Below are positions 1-5,851 of a stretch of 7,847 nt of DNA, piece after piece. The notes beneath the pieces were generated by a model. That model was not told where the DNA came from and made no database searches. It saw nothing but the letters and a program-made list of their open reading frames with translations. Each line of letters opens with the position of its first letter. Within the stretch, counting starts at the first letter, position 1. Position numbers and translations under genes: made by a program. The stretch is from positions 1 through 7,847 of the forward strand of contig VGMB01000064.1 of NCBI GenBank assembly GCA_016866585.1, written 5' to 3'. This DNA comes from Chlamydiota bacterium. GTDB taxonomy: Bacteria; Chlamydiota; Chlamydiia; Chlamydiales; Rhabdochlamydiaceae.

Positions 1-918
1 ATTATCAATAACGGGTAACATTTCAGTTGGAGAAATGGATTTCCAGTCCTCGTGCGAAGTCATATTTTTTAAATAATCCCCAGGATAAATGCTCTTTTGA
101 TTGTTGTGAAAGCCAACAAGAGATTCTGGAGGATAGATAAGATAATCAGAACCTATGCTTACATGCTTTGAACTGGTAAGCTGCACCATCTTATCGATCA
201 TATTGGCATATCGATCCGCTGTAGGCTTGCCCCCTAGAAGGAGGCCTATACCATTGATGCCAATAAGACCACCGGTTTTAGCACATGCTTTTATCTGTTC
301 ATCATGTAAATTTCTGGATGGATTTTTTTCTGAAAAAATATTCGAATGGGAAAAAACAACAGGCTTTAAGGATAGCTGCATGATATCCATACTTGTTTTA
401 TACCCTGTATGAGAGCAGTCCACCATAACACCGATACGGTTCATTTCATGGATGAGCTGTGTGCCAAGAAGGCTAAGTCCCGCATCATGCTTTTCTGAGC
501 AGCCATCACCCATCGGCGTTCGGATATTATAAGCTACGATCATCCTTGTGATACCAAGCTGTTTGTACATCTCAAGCATAGTAAGCTCGCAGGCTAAGGG
601 ACCTGTCCCCTGAAATCCCAGAAGAATCGCGAGCTTATTATGTTTTTTTGCATTCTCTATGTCCTGTGTGCTGTGAGCTAATATGCATTTATCGGATTTA
701 CTTATGAGAGCCCTAAGCTTTGCGATATATTTCATGGTAGGTTCTATGGAAGATAGCTCCATGGCCACAAGAAGATGAACGAAGGAGTATCCTGAATTGA
801 TGTAGGTGTCTATGAGAGTATGAAAAAGGCCAACACGATCATTTACTTCGATTTCTAATTCAAAGCCTACAGCTAAGTCCCCAACGATGCCTTTTTTCAA
901 AATTTCTTTAGATCTCAT
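1..918 (-). CDS. Peptidase M19 (dipeptidase-like) family protein, 3' end outside window
   Basis: The reading frame opens at ATG 918-916 and stays open for 306 codons to the left edge, so the C-terminus is missing. A GAGG Shine-Dalgarno sequence lies 6 nt before the ATG. The product resembles the renal/microsomal dipeptidase family (M19), zinc TIM-barrel hydrolases that cleave dipeptides. Visible family landmarks are GFQG (101-104), NRIGVMVDCSH with His170, FSHSN with His191, Arg202 in the substrate-binding region and GSD with Asp258. His170 and His191 match metal ligands of mammalian dipeptidase. Two points deviate: the bridging glutamate of the GxEGG motif is Gln103, and the N-terminal HxD metal ligands are not recognisable (GDLAVGFE at 13-20). 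A bacterial M19 branch with GFQ at this place exists as I recall it, so this need not mean decay, but peptidase activity is uncertain. No signal peptide is seen, so it is probably cytoplasmic. It follows pheS but is separated from it by a hairpin, suggesting its own transcript. The family call is fairly sure; the substrate is unknown. Confidence 0.85.
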   Translation of the reverse strand, partial: MRSKEILKKGIVGDLAVGFELEIEVNDRVGLFHTLIDTYINSGYSFVHLLVAMELSSIEPTMKYIAKLRALISKSDKCILAHSTQDIENAKKHNKLAILLGFQGTGPLACELTMLEMYKQLGITRMIVAYNIRTPMGDGCSEKHDAGLSLLGTQLIHEMNRIGVMVDCSHTGYKTSMDIMQLSLKPVVFSHSNIFSEKNPSRNLHDEQIKACAKTGGLIGINGIGLLLGGKPTADRYANMIDKMVQLTSSKHVSIGSDYLIYPPESLVGFHNNQKSIYPGDYLKNMTSHEDWKSISPTEMLPVIDN

Positions 919-947
919 ACCTTTCCTCTTAAGAGCTATGAAATCTC

Positions 948-975
948 AATATACATATGTCGGATTAAAATGAAA
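948..975 (-). promoter_or_regulatory. Weak sigma-70-like promoter candidate for the M19 gene
   Basis: On the minus strand a TATATT -10 hexamer (953-948) is preceded after 16 bp by TTTCAT (975-970), a poor -35 element. It lies between the pheS hairpin and the M19 start, about 30 nt before the ATG. An 8-bp palindrome, ACATATGT, touches the -10 box. The call rests on hexamer resemblance in AT-rich DNA only. Confidence 0.25.
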
Positions 976-980
976 CATAT

Positions 981-1012
981 GCGATAGATGTCTTATGAAA
1001 AACATCTATCGC
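981..1012 (-). terminator. Intrinsic terminator-like hairpin after pheS
   Basis: A perfect 11-bp inverted repeat (GCGATAGATGT at 981-991 against ACATCTATCGC at 1002-1012) with a 10-nt loop starts 6 nt past the pheS stop. On the minus strand it is followed by an interrupted T-rich stretch rather than a clean T run. It probably ends the translation-gene transcript and separates it from the M19 gene. The stem is strong and the T tract is weak, so it could be only a 3'-end stabilising structure. Confidence 0.6.
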
Positions 1013-1018
1013 GGAAAA

Positions 1019-2038
1019 TTAGAATTGAGACAAGAACCTAAGATCATTTTCTGTGAACATGCGAATGTCCTTCATGCCGTAGCGAAGCATAGCTAGTCTC
1101 TCTATGCCAAGGCCCCATGCAAAACCAGAATATCTCTCTGGATCGATGCCACCATTTTTTAACACCTCAGGATGTACCATACCGGCGCCGGCTACTTCAA
1201 GCCATCCTGTATGCTTACATAACCTGCATCCCGACCCATGACACGATGTACACTTAACGTCTACTTCCATGCCCGGCTCAACGAAGGGAAAATAACTAGG
1301 ACGGAAACGTGTCTCTACTTTCGTTTTAAATAACTTGCTCCAAAACTCATCCATCGTTGACATAAGATCGGAGAACGAAACATCCTCATCCACATAGAGT
1401 CCTTCTACCTGATGGAAAAATACGTGAGATCTAGCACTAATGGTTTCATTACGATATACAGTGCCTGGCGCTATGATACGTATTGGCGGCTTATGGCTTT
1501 CCATAATACGTAACTGCGTGTTAGATGTGTGGGATCGTAATAGAAGATCTTTGGAGATATAGAACGTGTCTTGCATCTCACGTGCTGGGTGATCCGGCGG
1601 AAAGTTCAACCCCTCGTAGTTGTAATAGTCAGAGTCGATATCTGGACCATACTGAACAGAAAAGCCCATTTCAGCAAGAATCTGTATAACTTCGTCACGA
1701 AGAAGTGTTAGTGGATGCTTTCTTCCTGAGAAGCGCTTCCTTCCTGGGAGCGTAACGTCGATCTTTTCAGCCTCGATACGTTTTGCTGTTTCTGCTTGGT
1801 CTAGTGCTTCTATTGTCTGCTTGCAAAGAAGAGTGACTTCTTCTTTAAGTTCATTGATGAGCTTGCCCATCGCAGGTCTTTCTTCACTAGAGCAATCGCG
1901 CAGAGACATCATTAGCTCTTGCAAAGGACCTTTTTTGCCTAAATAACGTGTCTGAAGTTGGTCTGCGTCTTTTGTCGTTTGAATTTGCTTAAGGTCTTCT
2001 TGGAACTGATTGCGAAGATGTGTAATTTTTTCTTTCAC
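1019..2038 (-). CDS. pheS: Phenylalanyl-tRNA synthetase alpha subunit
   Basis: This is the catalytic alpha subunit of the alpha2-beta2 PheRS, which charges tRNA-Phe in the cytoplasm. I place the start at GTG 2038-2036, because GAGG lies 5 nt upstream and the protein then begins VKEKITHLRNQF, like other PheS. The result is 339 aa, a normal length. An ATG 15 codons further upstream lies in the loop of a terminator hairpin and adds atypical sequence. Residues 1-90 form the N-terminal coiled-coil tRNA-binding arm. The class II core follows: HTSNTQLR, then motif 2 (IIAPGTVYRNETISARSH, FHQVEG), then motif 3 (GLGIERLAML, about 309-318). A CxxCx4CxxC cluster (Cys263, 266, 271, 274) looks like a zinc knuckle inserted before the WLEVAGAGMVHP segment; it occurs in some bacterial PheS and is absent from the E. 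coli form. The beta subunit gene pheT is not downstream: an M19 gene follows instead, so pheT must lie elsewhere. The product call is secure. Confidence 0.97.
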   Translation of the reverse strand: MKEKITHLRNQFQEDLKQIQTTKDADQLQTRYLGKKGPLQELMMSLRDCSSEERPAMGKLINELKEEVTLLCKQTIEALDQAETAKRIEAEKIDVTLPGRKRFSGRKHPLTLLRDEVIQILAEMGFSVQYGPDIDSDYYNYEGLNFPPDHPAREMQDTFYISKDLLLRSHTSNTQLRIMESHKPPIRIIAPGTVYRNETISARSHVFFHQVEGLYVDEDVSFSDLMSTMDEFWSKLFKTKVETRFRPSYFPFVEPGMEVDVKCTSCHGSGCRLCKHTGWLEVAGAGMVHPEVLKNGGIDPERYSGFAWGLGIERLAMLRYGMKDIRMFTENDLRFLSQF

Positions 2039-2055
2039 GATAACCTCATTGATAC

Positions 2056-2092
2056 AAAAAAAAAGCCTATGTCCTGCATGCAAGACATAGGC
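2056..2092 (-). terminator. Strong intrinsic terminator or attenuator between rplT and pheS
   Basis: A perfect 9-bp stem (GCCTATGTC at 2065-2073 against GACATAGGC at 2084-2092) closes a 10-nt loop containing the self-complementary TGCATGCA. Read on the minus strand it is followed directly by nine T residues (2064-2056). This is a textbook Rho-independent terminator. It starts 22 nt after the rplT stop and its T run ends 17 nt before the pheS GTG. Either pheS depends on readthrough, as in an attenuator, or it has another promoter; none is obvious in the short gap. No phenylalanine-rich leader peptide is visible. Confidence 0.85.
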
Positions 2093-2113
2093 GAAATAGG
2101 GATTCCTTGGCGA

Positions 2114-2470
2114 TTAAGCTAGAGCTTGTTTCGCTGCGCCCGCTACAACAGCGAAGCTGTTTGGATCACGGATCGCCATTTCAGAAAGCATCTTGCGGTT
2201 TAATGCACATCCAGCTTTCTTGAGACCGTCGATGAATTTGCTATAAGAAATACCGTTGATTTTAGCACCAACACCGATTCTGATAGTCCAAAGTCTTCTG
2301 AAGTCTCTTTTCTTTTGTTTTCTGTGGATATAGTTAAATGCCATTGCAGACATCACCGCGTCTTTTGTAAGACGGAGGTGGTTCTTACGATCGCCTACGA
2401 AGCCTTTAGCTTGCTTCAGCAATCTTTTTTTTCTGCGATGGGTAGCCACAGCATTAGTGACTCTTACCAT
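2114..2470 (-). CDS. rplT: 50S ribosomal protein L20
   Basis: The 118-aa product is L20 of the large ribosomal subunit, which binds 23S rRNA and is needed early in 50S assembly. The family pattern is plain: a basic N-terminal helix (VTNAVATHRRKKRLLKQAKG), then FVGDRKNHLRLTKDAVMSA, the RDFRRLWTIRI segment, and the C-terminal globular part with SYSKFIDGLKKAG and LSEMAIRDPNSF. The length is typical. The start is ATG 2470-2468 with GGAG 7 nt upstream, the only ATG start among the ribosomal and initiation-factor genes here. It lies 24 nt downstream of rpmI in the conserved infC-rpmI-rplT order. In other bacteria L20 represses its own operon by binding leader RNA; whether that happens here cannot be read directly. 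Confidence 0.98.
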   Translation of the reverse strand: MVRVTNAVATHRRKKRLLKQAKGFVGDRKNHLRLTKDAVMSAMAFNYIHRKQKKRDFRRLWTIRIGVGAKINGISYSKFIDGLKKAGCALNRKMLSEMAIRDPNSFAVVAGAAKQALA

Positions 2471-2494
2471 GATAGTACTCCAATATTTAATTTA

Positions 2495-2692
2495 TTAAGC
2501 TACACCCATGAGATGTAGATACATTTTTGTTTGTCCTTTATTAACAACTGACTGCTTCAGCAAACGACGTTTACGGTTTGATGATTTCTTAGCTAGCTTG
2601 TGTCTTCTTCCTGGATGGTTTTGAAGAAGTTTGCCAGTAGCTGTCACTTTAAACTTAGACTTTACGGACTTGCGCGTCTTCATTTTTGGCAC
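2495..2692 (-). CDS. rpmI: 50S ribosomal protein L35
   Basis: The 65-aa very basic product matches ribosomal protein L35: PKMKTRKSVKSKFKVTATGK at the N-terminus, then HPGRRHKLAKKSSNRKRRL. The length is normal. The start codon is GTG 2692-2690, giving (M)PKMKTRKS. GGGGAG lies 8 nt upstream, and the next ATG (codon 4) would remove conserved residues. It sits 42 nt downstream of infC and 24 nt upstream of rplT, the standard gene order, and is almost certainly co-transcribed with both. Confidence 0.97.
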   Translation of the reverse strand: MPKMKTRKSVKSKFKVTATGKLLQNHPGRRHKLAKKSSNRKRRLLKQSVVNKGQTKMYLHLMGVA

Positions 2693-2705
2693 GGTTAATA
2701 CTCCC

Positions 2706-2727
2706 CAATTATGATTTTTCTTAATTG
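2706..2727 (-). promoter_or_regulatory. Small hairpin abutting the rpmI ribosome-binding site
   Basis: In the infC-rpmI gap a 6-bp inverted repeat (CAATTA/TAATTG, 10-nt loop) ends in the first G of the GGGGAG Shine-Dalgarno sequence of rpmI (2706-2701). In E. coli, L20 controls rpmI and rplT through RNA structure upstream of rpmI, so the position is suggestive. The stem is AT-rich and weak and could be chance. Confidence 0.2.
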
Positions 2728-2734
2728 TGCTTCC

Positions 2735-3253
2735 TTAAACAGGCTTCTTTTTGCTGCCTGGAGCTAAAACTGTTGAGAGGTTTCTTCCCATCAATCTAGC
2801 TTCCGCTTCTGGAGTAGCAATGTCCGAGAGATCTTCGCATATTTTATCAACAGCTTTCTTACCGATCTCTGGATGCATTAACTCTCTTCCGCGGAAAACA
2901 CATGTAATTCTTACTTTATCGCCCTTAGCTATGAACTCTCGGGCATGCTTTACCTTTACTTGGATGTCGTGTTCATCCGTTGTAGGCTTAATTTTAATCT
3001 CTTTAACTTTAACCTGATGCTGAGATTTCTTGCTCTCTTTTTCTTTCTTAGTCATCTGGTAACGGTATTTACCGTAGTCGATGATTTTGCAAACAGGAGG
3101 CTCAGCATTTGGTGCAATCTCTACAAGATCAAGTCCTGCAAGCTCAGCTTTTGCTATGGCTTCAGGCACTGTTAGGACACCTAACTGTTCACCATCTTGA
3201 TCTATAACACGTACTTTAGCAGCACGTATTTCTCTATTAATTCTACAGTTCAG
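2735..3253 (-). CDS. infC: Translation initiation factor IF-3, probable CTG start
   Basis: IF3 binds the 30S subunit, prevents premature 50S joining and rejects initiation at wrong codons or tRNAs. The 172-aa product has the IF3 N-domain (CRINREIRAAKVRVID at 3-18, then LVEIAPNAEPPVCKIIDYGKYRYQ), a lysine-rich linker (TKKEKESKKSQHQVKVKEIK) and the C-domain with TDEHD, FRGREL (120-125) and a VLAPGSKKK tail. The conserved N-domain continues well upstream of the first GTG (3169-3167). The frame upstream of CTG 3253-3251 reads AAC CGG AGT TTT CCT after an in-frame TAG (3271-3269, the stop of the preceding gene). No ATG, GTG or TTG exists in that stretch, so initiation must be non-canonical. CTG is best because GGAG lies 7 nt before it and (M)NCRINREIR aligns with other IF3 starts. 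ATT (codon 5) and ATA (codon 9) are less likely alternatives. The protein call is secure; the exact start is inferred. Confidence 0.95.
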   Translation of the reverse strand: MNCRINREIRAAKVRVIDQDGEQLGVLTVPEAIAKAELAGLDLVEIAPNAEPPVCKIIDYGKYRYQMTKKEKESKKSQHQVKVKEIKIKPTTDEHDIQVKVKHAREFIAKGDKVRITCVFRGRELMHPEIGKKAVDKICEDLSDIATPEAEARLMGRNLSTVLAPGSKKKPV

Positions 3254-3264
3254 AGGAAAACTCC
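3251..3264 (-). promoter_or_regulatory. Ribosome-binding site with CTG initiation codon of infC
   Basis: GGAG (3264-3261), a 7-nt spacer, and CTG (3253-3251). The Shine-Dalgarno sequence lies right after the stop codon of the upstream gene (TAG 3271-3269). Its spacing fits CTG and not the later ATT, which would be 19 nt away. A weak start codon on infC is the basis of IF3 autoregulation in E. coli, where the codon is AUU. Confidence 0.65.
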
Positions 3265-3268
3265 GGTT

Positions 3269-4846
3269 CTATCTTTTCAATCTCAGTATCAGTTCTTCTA
3301 TCGTAAGAGTCTGATCTTTTATTTCATTCAAAACTCTAAGTTTGACAGTGGAAGATTTTTTTTCTTCCTCACCTAAAATGAGGAGAATCTGATTTTTTTC
3401 CAACAAACTTTTACAAAAACCTTTATTTTGAGAGCGATCTGCAATCTCTACACACCCTCTAATCCCCTCGGCTACAATCTTACCCAGCACATCATGTGCA
3501 TAAGGTCTAATTTCTTCCGAATGGGCCAGGATTCTCACCTGTCTTTCTAAAAACAAAAATGGCACATCGCCGTGTTTCTCTAGGAGCAGGGCCGCCATTC
3601 TTTCTCTTGAGCCTAATAGAGAGCTTACTACAGCTATGCTATTTGATCCTTCAGTAGGAAACACTTGCATAAAGGACGTAGACCACTTTCTTCCCAGGGC
3701 ATCACTCACTCTAAACTCTACTTTCACACCCTTGAAAGAACTATGAATTTTCTCTGTGTATTCCACCCCATCTAGCGATAAAACAGCTTTTTTGAGGGCA
3801 TCAACACAGGCTTTTTCTCCGTTGCCTAAGGCAGAAGGTTTTACCTTTCTGAGACTTATAACAACATCAAACTCAAAGCCTAGGATTTTAAGCATTTTAC
3901 TCAAGAAAAGCAAGTAAGAAATACTCTCTTCAAAAAGTTGTTTTTCCGTGCAAAAGGTATACGACAAGTCAAAACTTGATTCTATAGTCTTAAAAAGACC
4001 ACAGGAAAAGTCATTTAAAGAAAAATCATAAAAAGTAGTAAATTCAAATGATTTATTAAGCCCTTGCTCATTAACAAGCCTTGATCTTTCAGATAGAAAA
4101 TCAACACTCAAGGCCTCGTCTTCTCTCTCAAAGCTGTAGGCAACAAGAGATGGCGATGGGAGCTTGATCTCTTTATAACCATGCAAATGTAAGCTATTTT
4201 TTACAAATAGACTGAGATTTGAAAAAAACTCTTGGCCTCGCGCAGTCCAGATGAAAAAAGAACCGTCTTCAGTAAAACGAAATAAATCAAGTTTCTTAGC
4301 GATTTCAGTATGTTGTTTTTGAACAATCTCAAACTCTTCTTTAAGAAATTTTTTCAAAGATTGCTTATCATGACTTGCAGCACCCCAGATCCTTATTACC
4401 TCTTTCTTCTGTCTTTTCCCTACCTTTTCAAAAGATTTGAGCTTTACGGCTCCAACTTCTGAAGAGGATTCAAAAGCCAGAGGATGATCCAAAAGATCTA
4501 CAATACCATCTATTTGTACAAGGCTGACGAGCGAGTCTTGATTTTTAGCAGCAGTCTCTGACCTAAGAACCTCTTTTTTAAAGCGGAGCATCTCAGAAGC
4601 GCTAAATGGGACCATATCTAAAATTTTAAAAGGAGCATCTGATTTGATAAAAGCAGAGATACTCTCTTCTATTAAAACTAGAAAAGAAGATTGAAACTCA
4701 AAGGGAAATACAAAATCGTAGTAAAAACCAAGAGGAGTGGTTCCACCTCCAACGAGGAGAACATCGGGAAAAGTTTTCTTTGCTGATACAGCAAGTAAAA
4801 CTTTTGCTGCATCTCTAATATTTGATAAATCTGTCTTCAAATTCAT
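3269..4846 (-). CDS. Degenerate threonyl-tRNA-synthetase-like protein
   Basis: The 525-aa product aligns by eye with ThrS over most of its length but lacks the N-terminal TGS domain. Residues 11-170 resemble the editing domain (AAKVLLAV, TFPDV, GFYYDF 40-45, IWGAASHDKQSLKKFL). Residues 176-420 resemble the class II core (KKLDLFRF 184-191, FCTEKQ 298-303, SDALGRKW 381-388, LGSRERM 411-417). Residues 430-525 resemble the HGTP anticodon domain (RQVRILAHSEE, EIADRS). Key residues are gone. The HxxxH of the editing site is RDAAK (11-15), and CxxxH is replaced in VDLLDHPLAF. MNCPGH, which carries a zinc cysteine, is absent; DAHIFC reads LSYTFC; the IHRA histidine before motif 3 is lost. Motif 2 is not recognisable. 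It is therefore probably not a working ThrRS; a true thrS should be elsewhere. It could be a regulator, a partner protein or a decaying copy. Its intact long frame in the infC operon argues for function. The ATG lies 7 nt after a tRNA gene, with no Shine-Dalgarno sequence. Confidence 0.8.
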   Translation of the reverse strand: MNLKTDLSNIRDAAKVLLAVSAKKTFPDVLLVGGGTTPLGFYYDFVFPFEFQSSFLVLIEESISAFIKSDAPFKILDMVPFSASEMLRFKKEVLRSETAAKNQDSLVSLVQIDGIVDLLDHPLAFESSSEVGAVKLKSFEKVGKRQKKEVIRIWGAASHDKQSLKKFLKEEFEIVQKQHTEIAKKLDLFRFTEDGSFFIWTARGQEFFSNLSLFVKNSLHLHGYKEIKLPSPSLVAYSFEREDEALSVDFLSERSRLVNEQGLNKSFEFTTFYDFSLNDFSCGLFKTIESSFDLSYTFCTEKQLFEESISYLLFLSKMLKILGFEFDVVISLRKVKPSALGNGEKACVDALKKAVLSLDGVEYTEKIHSSFKGVKVEFRVSDALGRKWSTSFMQVFPTEGSNSIAVVSSLLGSRERMAALLLEKHGDVPFLFLERQVRILAHSEEIRPYAHDVLGKIVAEGIRGCVEIADRSQNKGFCKSLLEKNQILLILGEEEKKSSTVKLRVLNEIKDQTLTIEELILRLKR

Positions 4847-4853
4847 AATCGAT

Positions 4854-4927
4854 TGGGATATAGCTGACTCGAACAGCTGACCTCCACGATGTCAACGTGG
4901 CGCTCTAACCAACTGAGCTAATATCCC
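4854..4927 (-). tRNA. tRNA-Val, anticodon GAC
   Basis: The minus strand folds into a complete 74-nt cloverleaf: acceptor GGGATAT/ATATCCC, D-stem GCTC/GAGC with the AGTTGGTTA loop, anticodon stem CCACG/CGTGG around the loop TTGACAT (anticodon GAC, valine, reads GUC and GUU), variable loop AGGTC, and T-stem AGCTG/CAGCT with loop TTCGAGT. The discriminator base is A. CCA is not encoded (AATCGATT follows), so the 3' end must be added enzymatically. The next gene starts 7 nt downstream on the same strand. Confidence 0.95.
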
Positions 4928-4951
4928 TTAATGGTTAGAAATAAAACAGTA

Positions 4952-4981
4952 AATATACATCAGCTATCTATTTTTTCACAA
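4952..4981 (-). promoter_or_regulatory. Candidate sigma-70-type promoter of the tRNA-Val/infC unit
   Basis: Upstream of the tRNA on the minus strand, TTGTGA (4981-4976) and TATATT (4957-4952) are separated by 18 bp. The -10 element is 24 nt before the tRNA 5' end, which would give a short precursor leader. It is the best hexamer pair in the 134-nt gap between the SDR gene and the tRNA. That gap holds no gene and no clear terminator for the SDR gene, so readthrough from upstream is possible. Confidence 0.4.
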
Positions 4982-5061
4982 GAGCTATATTTTTCAGAAA
5001 TCAGCAAAAGAGTGATCTCAGAAAAAGAAAACCATTTTTTAAAAGTAAAATTCAAGAATCT

Positions 5062-5820
5062 TCAAAAGAGCTTATTCACACAAATCCCCCCATTAACTCT
5101 GATGGTGGATCCTGTGATAAATTTCGAGGCATCTGATGCTAATAACAGCAGCACACCATCAAGATCTTCTAGATTACCTAATCTCCCCATTGGAGTAGCT
5201 TCTATGACATCCTTACCAATTACTTTTTGGAGGTATTCTCTATTAAGATCTGTTTCTATATATCCTGGAGCTATGCAATTGATGTTGATGCGATATTTAG
5301 CGCTCTCTAGCGCTAGAGATCTTGTCATATGCTCAACTCCAGCCTTACTTGTAGCATAAAGAACATAATTCGGCGCTGTAACATAGGCTAAAACCGAACT
5401 TAAATTTATAATCTTGCCTTCAATACCTCTGTCTTGCATGTGGTTAATTGCCAATCTAGATACATTCCATACCCCCTTGAGATTCACATCCATCAAAGTA
5501 TCCCAATCCTCTACCGTCTGTGATAAAATCGGCTTACGGATTGCCGTACCTGAAGTATTAAGAACTACATCTAATCTGTTAATTTGAGACAAAACAGCCT
5601 GGATTGAATCCTCTTTCGTTACATCCATCTGAAAAAATTCGCAATTCAATTCTTTTGCCAGAGCCTGAAGAAGGTTTTTCCTCCTGGCTGATAAAACTAC
5701 ACGCGCGCCTCTTTTAGCAAACATCTTTGCAGCATGAAGCCCGATACCAGAAGAAGCACCGACAATTAGAACTGTTTTTCCCTCAACTTTAAATAAATCA
5801 TCCACAGGAAAACCGCTCAA
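5062..5820 (-). CDS. Short-chain dehydrogenase/reductase (classical SDR)
   Basis: An NAD(P)-dependent oxidoreductase of the classical SDR family, 252 aa, cytoplasmic, substrate unknown. The Rossmann glycine motif GASSGIG is at 21-27, NTSG at 88-91 (the NNAG position), Asn113 in DVNLKG, catalytic Ser142, and Tyr155 and Lys159 in YATSK. APGYIETD (184-191) and ITGSTIRVNGG form the usual C-terminal part. Arg46 and Arg47 after the second strand favour NADP(H). FabG-like reductases and sugar-alcohol dehydrogenases share this pattern, and the primary sequence does not decide between them. The start is uncertain. The frame has a TAG just upstream (TAG ATT TTT TTG), leaving TTG 5820-5818, used here, or GTG 5805-5803, which would give the more usual short SDR N-terminus. 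Neither has a good Shine-Dalgarno sequence. The IS607-type element ends just upstream, so the native leader may have been lost. Confidence 0.93.
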   Translation of the reverse strand: MSGFPVDDLFKVEGKTVLIVGASSGIGLHAAKMFAKRGARVVLSARRKNLLQALAKELNCEFFQMDVTKEDSIQAVLSQINRLDVVLNTSGTAIRKPILSQTVEDWDTLMDVNLKGVWNVSRLAINHMQDRGIEGKIINLSSVLAYVTAPNYVLYATSKAGVEHMTRSLALESAKYRININCIAPGYIETDLNREYLQKVIGKDVIEATPMGRLGNLEDLDGVLLLLASDASKFITGSTIRVNGGICVNKLF

Positions 5821-5851
5821 AAAAATCTAAGAAAATCTATGCATCCCATAG

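Noticed and set aside
155..412. Plus-strand open frame of 85 codons
   Set aside because: It is antisense to the M19 gene, which shows clear family motifs on the minus strand, and its product has no recognisable features.
2036..2083. Longer PheS beginning at ATG 2083
   Set aside because: The ATG lies in the terminator loop, the added 15 residues are atypical, and GTG 2038 has a proper Shine-Dalgarno sequence.
3167..3169. GTG as start of infC
   Set aside because: It would delete 28 residues containing the conserved RINREIRAAKVRVID part of IF3.
2315..3175. Plus-strand open frames opposite rplT, rpmI and infC
   Set aside because: They are shadows of strongly conserved ribosomal and initiation-factor genes and have no protein-like pattern.
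4931..5359. Plus-strand open frame of 142 codons across the tRNA-SDR gap
   Set aside because: Most of it is antisense to the SDR gene, and the rest covers the presumed promoter region. No motif or clear ribosome-binding site was seen.
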